Shown: piece by piece, positions 59,322 to 64,000 of the stretch | How positions within the stretch are numbered: the first letter of the stretch is position 1 | Layout of the letters: each line of letters starts with the position of its first letter | Assembly: GCA_037039685.1 (NCBI GenBank) | Contig: JAWNGF010000003.1 | Location: 3,632,571 to 3,696,570 of the forward strand | DNA length: 64,000 bases | From: Ceratobasidium sp. AG-K | Lineage: Eukaryota > Basidiomycota > Agaricomycetes > Cantharellales > Ceratobasidiaceae | Direction of reading: 5' to 3' | Program-made: the position numbers and the translations under genes | The notes under the pieces: generated by a model | The model's input: the letters and a program-made list of their open reading frames with translations, nothing else | Told to the model about the DNA's origin: nothing | Database searches by the model: none

Positions 59322-62300
59322 ATGCCGACACGCACAATGTCCGTTGACCTCCAGCATCCCGAGTCGCGACCGCAGACAGACCAACAAACCAATAACGAGC
59401 CAAAGAAACGGGGTCCGGAAGATGGGGGGCAGCTTGGATATGCTGGACGAAAAGAACTTGAGCTCCTCCCCGTGAGACTTCCGTCGTTTGTCTCGCCCTT
59501 TACGTTTGCTTAACTTAACTTCAGTCAGCTAAATCAGCTGCTACTTCGCTCGTACTCCGGACTAAACTGCTGCTGAAATCCCTCGTTTCGTGGAGTGAAG
59601 GAGACCTCGCCAAGGCCGATGTCGATGACGCATACGTTGAGATGGGCAACAGACTCGATATTATGATAGCTATACTTCACACAGTTGGTATCGATACAAG
59701 GTATTCACCGAATTATCTGAACACCTACCATGTGGAACTGAAGGCTTACAATCTTCTAGAGAGGTTGCGTCTATATTTCCTCAACTCCTCCCAGCTATGG
59801 GCGAGCTGCTCGCAAAGGAGCCAGCCCCAGAAAGCTTGGACGAACATATGTCCGGTATCAGGACGATTCTCATAGAATTATTTGAATCTCTGCGCAGCAA
59901 ACTACGGGAGTATCATAATAAAGCACCCAGTTCTCCGGACAACCCACCCCATACGGCCTTGGATGACACTGCTCAACCCAAGCCCTCGATTCGAACAAAC
60001 ACCGAGCCTCCTAACCAATACGGAACTCGCGTGGAGAGACATGGGCGTGTAGGTCCCGGATCTTCTACGCCTAATCCTCCATCTGGAAGTCAGGTAAGAA
60101 TTACAGTGATATGTAACCAGTGACTGAATGTGTCCTCTCAGTCTTCTGTGGTGGTATCTACAGACCACAAAACATCACACCCAGAGGAAAATTCTGAACA
60201 AAAGGCTTCAGCCAAGCGAACCAGCGCGACGCAATCAGGTGGCGCGTCTAGGCAGAGTAAGGACGGTTCTAGGGTACTTAAACCGCCGCTTATACAGACG
60301 GTCAAGTTCGCTCACGTCTGCTTCAGCCAGTGTCTCCCGTGCATACTCTCGTCACCCGGCTCCTAGTATCGACAAGGCAGTTATTGGAGGTTCTAACCCG
60401 GTGGAGCAAAACGGAAGCGACCGAAGGCGACGTGAGCGACGTGTATGTTCGGATGGGCAACGACTTTAATTTTGCCATGGCTGCGTTCCACGCAAGTGGA
60501 ATTGATACGTCGTACGTAATACCATATTAGCATGTATGTGAGTAGAAGTTAATCTCAAATTCCTCGCATGTTATAGAGACCTGATGGCAGTACCCGATGA
60601 TCTCCGCGTCGTTTTGGAACGGGGACTAGCAGAGGAGGCAACCCCAGAGAACCTGAATATCTATTTACCTGAAATTCGAGCCATTATCAAGCGCTTCCTA
60701 CAGGGACTACGTGTTACACAAAACGCATACAAAGCCCAACATTCGGAACCTTCGAAAATCTCAAGCCGGCAACTGGGGCAACGCTCAAGCCTCCAACCTC
60801 CGGATGACAGCAATCAGCTCGAGCCGGGAAATGGTACGGCAACTAGGCCTCCCCGCTCGAAATCTGCCCCCGTAAAGGAAGGTGCTCCTTCGGCGAATGC
60901 AGCGCCCGCACTCGAACCCCCCTCCGAGAACCCAGTAAGATACGTTTTGTTATTACCGACTGTAGCTAAATTGCACAAACCATACAACAGCCAGAGGCGT
61001 CGGATGAACATGCAGTCACTCGCTTGCAGGTGGAACCGGAACCGGAACCAGTATCACAGTCGGCATACAAGCCAGACAATGCATCAGGGTCTAGCCCACG
61101 TAATGAAAATTCGCCCACACGACCAGTGAGTGCCAGTGACTTGAATTGTCAAGTTTGATGTGTGAGGCCAAACGACCTATTTCGCCACTTGCTCCTAATT
61201 CCACAGGATGAGACTTTGCCATCAGTTGGCCCATCTAGTATTCCGCCAAACAAATCCAAGATTACAGATCCAACAGCGATCACCCGCAATATGGTAAATG
61301 CACACTTCCATACCAATGGATTCGTTCGCCGCTTACGAGGAACTGGGCTATGTTAGTCCATCGTTGAGATATTGGAGCATCTCTGTCGTCACGGCTCCAA
61401 CGATGTTTCCGGCCAACTTGACACCTCCAAGTCCAGCGAGTACCCTATCTCATCTGGTGGTTACGGGGACGTGTATCGTGGCGCCTTCCGTGATGGAAGT
61501 GAAGTGGCTATCAAGTGTCTTAGGTTGCCACTAAACGAGGCCGGAATATCCCAGAAGCAACTTAGGGCAAGTTTTACACACGTGTCAGTTGAGCGATTCT
61601 GACTCTGGTTTCAGCGTGCGGCACAAGAGATATACGTGTGGTCGAAGTGTATTCACCCTAACATTTTGGGCCTGACGGGAGTTACCCAGTATCGAAATCA
61701 GCTTGCAATGGTGTCGCCATGGATGCCGTATGGAAGTCTGAGGCGTCTACTTTCTCGGGAACCAGGAATAGATCGGTACAATCTGGTATGGCATATATAC
61801 GTGTCACCCAAATCTCAAATTAAACCTACCCTGATAGTGTGCTCAAATTGTTGACGGCATTGCATACTTACATGAGGCTGGTGTGGTTGGTGACTTTCAT
61901 TGCCATTAATATGTCAAGCACTCGCTTACTCCAGCTTGTAGGTTCACGGGGACCTTAAAGGCGTAAGCGCTTCGTTATCTAGCTTCTACCGAAAGAGTTT
62001 GGCTCACGGTTATATCCAAAGGACAACATTCTTTTTTCGGAGGACCTTACTCCAAAGCTTACTGACTTTGGGAACGCTACTCTGAAAGAGTATACTCTAC
62101 AGTTCTCCCGGACAACGAGTAGAGCAGGAATGTCGCTAAATTGGGTGGTAAATCCCTCCATTCATATTATTTTGTTCGGCTTATTTTACTGGTACTAGGC
62201 TCCTGAAGTACTGAAAGAGGAGACTGGACCCACTCCAGAGGCAGATATATGGTCACTCGGAATGGTTCGTTCATAGTGTTCTCAACGCCCAACTTGATGT

Positions 62301-62691
62301 TAACAACGGAAATGCTGTAGACTATGCTGGTAAGCCTGATAAATGCGTTGATGTACTTGCTGAACCGGTTAAATAGGAGGTAATGACTGGAGAAGCCCCG
62401 TATGCTGGGATACTTAAGTTCAGTGTCATGCGGAGGATTGAAAGCAAAATACTGCCCATTCGACCCGAAACCCACGTTCCCTCGCAGAAAAAGTATGCTG
62501 ACCTGATCTGGTCGTTATTCAAGGACTGCTGGATCTACGATCCTCTACAACGCCCAAGCGCAATTGAAGCCCAGGAAAAGGTCCGTACATTCGTGTTCGA
62601 GTTAGCACAGTGCAGTTTTATAGAATTTATGTAGATGAAGGCGGTGGCCGCGGAAAGAAATCTTGAGCGGTTAAATTTGCATTCGCAATAA
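59322..62691 (+). CDS. TKL-type protein kinase with duplicated N-terminal module
   Basis: It encodes 822 residues in 17 exons, and summed lengths close in frame. Two copies of an ~90-residue helical module come first: residues about 55-165 ('LVSWSEGDLAKADVDDAYVE', 'MGNRLDIMIAILHTVGIDT') and about 270-380 ('LTRWSKTEATEGDVSDVYVR', 'MGNDFNFAMAAFHASGIDT'). They are separated by disordered Ser/Pro-rich linkers. The kinase domain spans about 540-815: Gly loop 'ISSGGYGDVYRG' (550), VAIK Lys (about 572), 'VHGDLKG' (663, HGD in place of HRD, usual for this fungal group), 'DFG' (684) and 'APE' (712). The residues needed for catalysis are present. Two exons are tiny: 61942-61962 (21 bases, the whole catalytic loop) and 62321-62329 (9 bases). 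The intron at 61567-61614 begins with GC. The target is unknown. Confidence 0.88.
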
Positions 62692-62694
62692 CAA

Positions 62695-62985
62695 CCGTAG
62701 TAGGATCGGCTGAATTATTGTGCTGGATGTTGTATCACGCTCGGCGCCCTTGAGCCGCTTGTGTGCCCTTACTTATGCTTGTATGCGGAGTCGACGATAT
62801 CCGATGTGGAATGTGAATATTTTGACGGCCAGCTATTTCCCCCTTTGACACAACGTGCAAACCCGTTCGACAACAGTGTCGGGAAGTAGCCAAAGAACAC
62901 TTACCGGAATGCCAGACGAGATGTATGCGCTCTCAGCCGCGTTCAACACCGCTGGACCCCATGGTGCAAGAACTGAATCGCTTGG
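62695..62985. other. Intergenic, kinase 3' flank
   Basis: This lies between the kinase stop and the C-terminal part of the small secreted protein. Nothing was recognised. A downstream exon of that minus-strand gene may lie here (about 62860-62980). Confidence 0.3.
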
Positions 62986-62988
62986 GAA

Positions 62989-63255
62989 CTATTTAGTGTA
63001 CCGCTCAAGCAAATCAGCTAGAGCGGCCAGTCCTGGGCTCCCCACTCCGAGCTTTATGTCGTCACATTTGAGCCCGAGGATATTCTCGAGGTCAAAGTTG
63101 ACAGCGCCATTGACGGACTCGGTCTTTTCCAGGCCTTCTTTAGAAGGGGTGTACTGGCTAAAGTTGTTACCCAACGACAATAGCCCCTCGCCTGGGCTTG
63201 CTAGCGGCAGTGTGAGTAAGACAACTTTGAGATAAGCATATTTGAATGAAGTCAT
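62989..63255 (-). CDS. Small secreted protein candidate
   Basis: This minus-strand ORF has 88 codons. The start 'MTSFKYAYLKVVLLTLPLAS' is a good signal peptide. The mature part contains 'VNFDLENILGLKCDDIKLGV' with a single cysteine, followed by a helical end. The frame ends at 62989. Another frame further downstream on the minus strand is also open ('LAPWGPAVLNAAESAYISSG'), so a second exon is possible. The 'F-D-L-x-N-I-L-G-L-K-C' pattern faintly recalls short hydrophobin-like or effector-like secreted proteins, but the eight-Cys hydrophobin pattern is absent. No function is assigned. Confidence 0.4.
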   Translation of the reverse strand: MTSFKYAYLKVVLLTLPLASPGEGLLSLGNNFSQYTPSKEGLEKTESVNGAVNFDLENILGLKCDDIKLGVGSPGLAALADLLERYTK

Positions 63256-63509
63256 AGTAAGAAAGCGTGCGGTAGTGTGTATGTAGAGTTATATTTCCGC
63301 CTCTAATACTGCAATATTTATGCAAACATTATCAATGTGTAATTTTGCCTCACTGACTCTGGCTTGCACCTTGCACCGGAAATTCGCATAATTCAGGCCA
63401 CCCGGAGGACAGGGAGGAAAGTTCGGGCACCATCCACTGCGCATATATTTACAATTGCCAGGTCCTCGGCGTTGCTAAACCAGTATCTACGCGATTCCGG
63501 CCGACTCGG

Positions 63510-64000
63510 GACGGGCCTGCCAGGCACCGGCTACTCGAACCCATAAATTGGTGCCTGTGAATGGACATGAAGTGTCAACCAATGTCACCGGGTGCCGGCT
63601 TGGACTGGGCCCGGGCACCCAGGATCGGGTCGACGGGTCGCGAGTTAATTACATTTGCAAATGAGAAGCTAACCGAGGAAACTGAGACCTCTGGCCGAGG
63701 GTAGGCAATTAACGGTTAATTACGGTTAATTGCATGTGTAAGTAACTCCTGGTAAGTTACCCAAGACTTCCTTGCCGTACACTAGGCCCTCTCCATGGTA
63801 AGATCTTTGGGCGATTGGCACGTGATGGCGTTTTTTTATAGTCTTTTTTATATATACTATTTATAAGGCGGTCTCCTACGAGGGAGACACCGCAACAAAG
63901 CCAAACATAAACGACAACCAGGTGAGGAACACAGCACACAGGAGAAAGAAAGAAAACACGATTGGTAGAGGACAAGGCTTAGCGGAAGTAAAGATCGTAA
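63510..64000. repeat. Probable edge of a repetitive element (LTR-like)
   Basis: The features of a terminal repeat cluster here. They include short inverted words CAGGCACC/GGTGCCTG (63519-63557) and GC-rich GGGTGCCGG...CCGGGCACCC (about 63590-63620). There are four GTTAATTA/GTTAATTG copies (about 63644-63731). A TATA-like TTTTTATATATACTATTTATAAG (63834-63865) is followed at once by a hairpin GCGGTCTCC-tacga-GGGAGACACCGC (63868-63893) and a purine-rich end. The element continues beyond the window, so its type cannot be proven. Confidence 0.4.

Overview
The window looks like nuclear DNA of a filamentous basidiomycete (Agaricomycetes). Genes are split by many short introns (about 45-65 bases, GT-AG with a few GC-AG), genes lie on both strands, and the protein families are typical of mushroom-forming fungi. 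The TPR-CHAT protein with 45-residue repeats, the TKL-type kinase with an HGD catalytic loop, and the tRNA-Phe intron would fit Rhizoctonia/Ceratobasidiaceae. That placement is inference from remembered families, not a search.

Layout. 1-4 kb: a multi-exon membrane protein on the minus strand. 5-6.5 kb: relic of a pogo/Fot1-type (CENP-B HTH) transposon with a strong hairpin. 7-10.5 kb: gene-poor DNA holding a diverged tandem duplication and a 22-base G run. 11-16 kb: a TPR-CHAT gene whose 135-bp repeats are nearly identical, followed by a small gene with a hydrophobic N-terminus. 16.6-20.3 kb: a PQ-loop transporter and a charged, RS-like coiled-coil protein. 20.7-21.8 kb: several families of short degenerate repeats. 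23.6 kb: an intron-containing tRNA-Phe. 25-30.6 kb: a dense conserved block with ETF-ubiquinone oxidoreductase, mitochondrial [2Fe-2S] ferredoxin, a BTB protein and an NPC2-like lipid-transfer protein. 32.7-35 kb: a GOST/Lung-7-TM receptor-like protein. 35.3-36.1 kb: a second, orphan TPR array. 37.4-38.6 kb: Spo7, the regulatory subunit of the Nem1-Spo7 lipin phosphatase. 40.2-41.6 kb: an ABC exporter transmembrane half with no recognisable ATPase half. 43.0-43.2 kb: a 190-bp hAT-like MITE. 44.3-50.7 kb: an MFS sugar transporter, a ketopantoate-reductase-like enzyme and a cytochrome P450. 51.5-58 kb: a giant HSP90-like-ATPase (sacsin/DUF3684-type) protein ending in an HExxH motif. 59.3-62.7 kb: a protein kinase with a duplicated N-terminal module. 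The last 0.5 kb looks like the edge of a repetitive (possibly LTR) element.

The conserved housekeeping genes (ETF-QO, ferredoxin, Spo7, GOST, PQ-loop) alternate with rapidly evolving or decayed material (TPR-CHAT, orphan TPR, ABC half, transposon relics). The most promising novel biology is the homogenised TPR-CHAT locus with its small membrane-protein neighbour, and the ATPase/HExxH giant. For the genes where I state a protein length, exon lengths were summed by hand and the reading frame closes exactly. Other exon structures are approximate.
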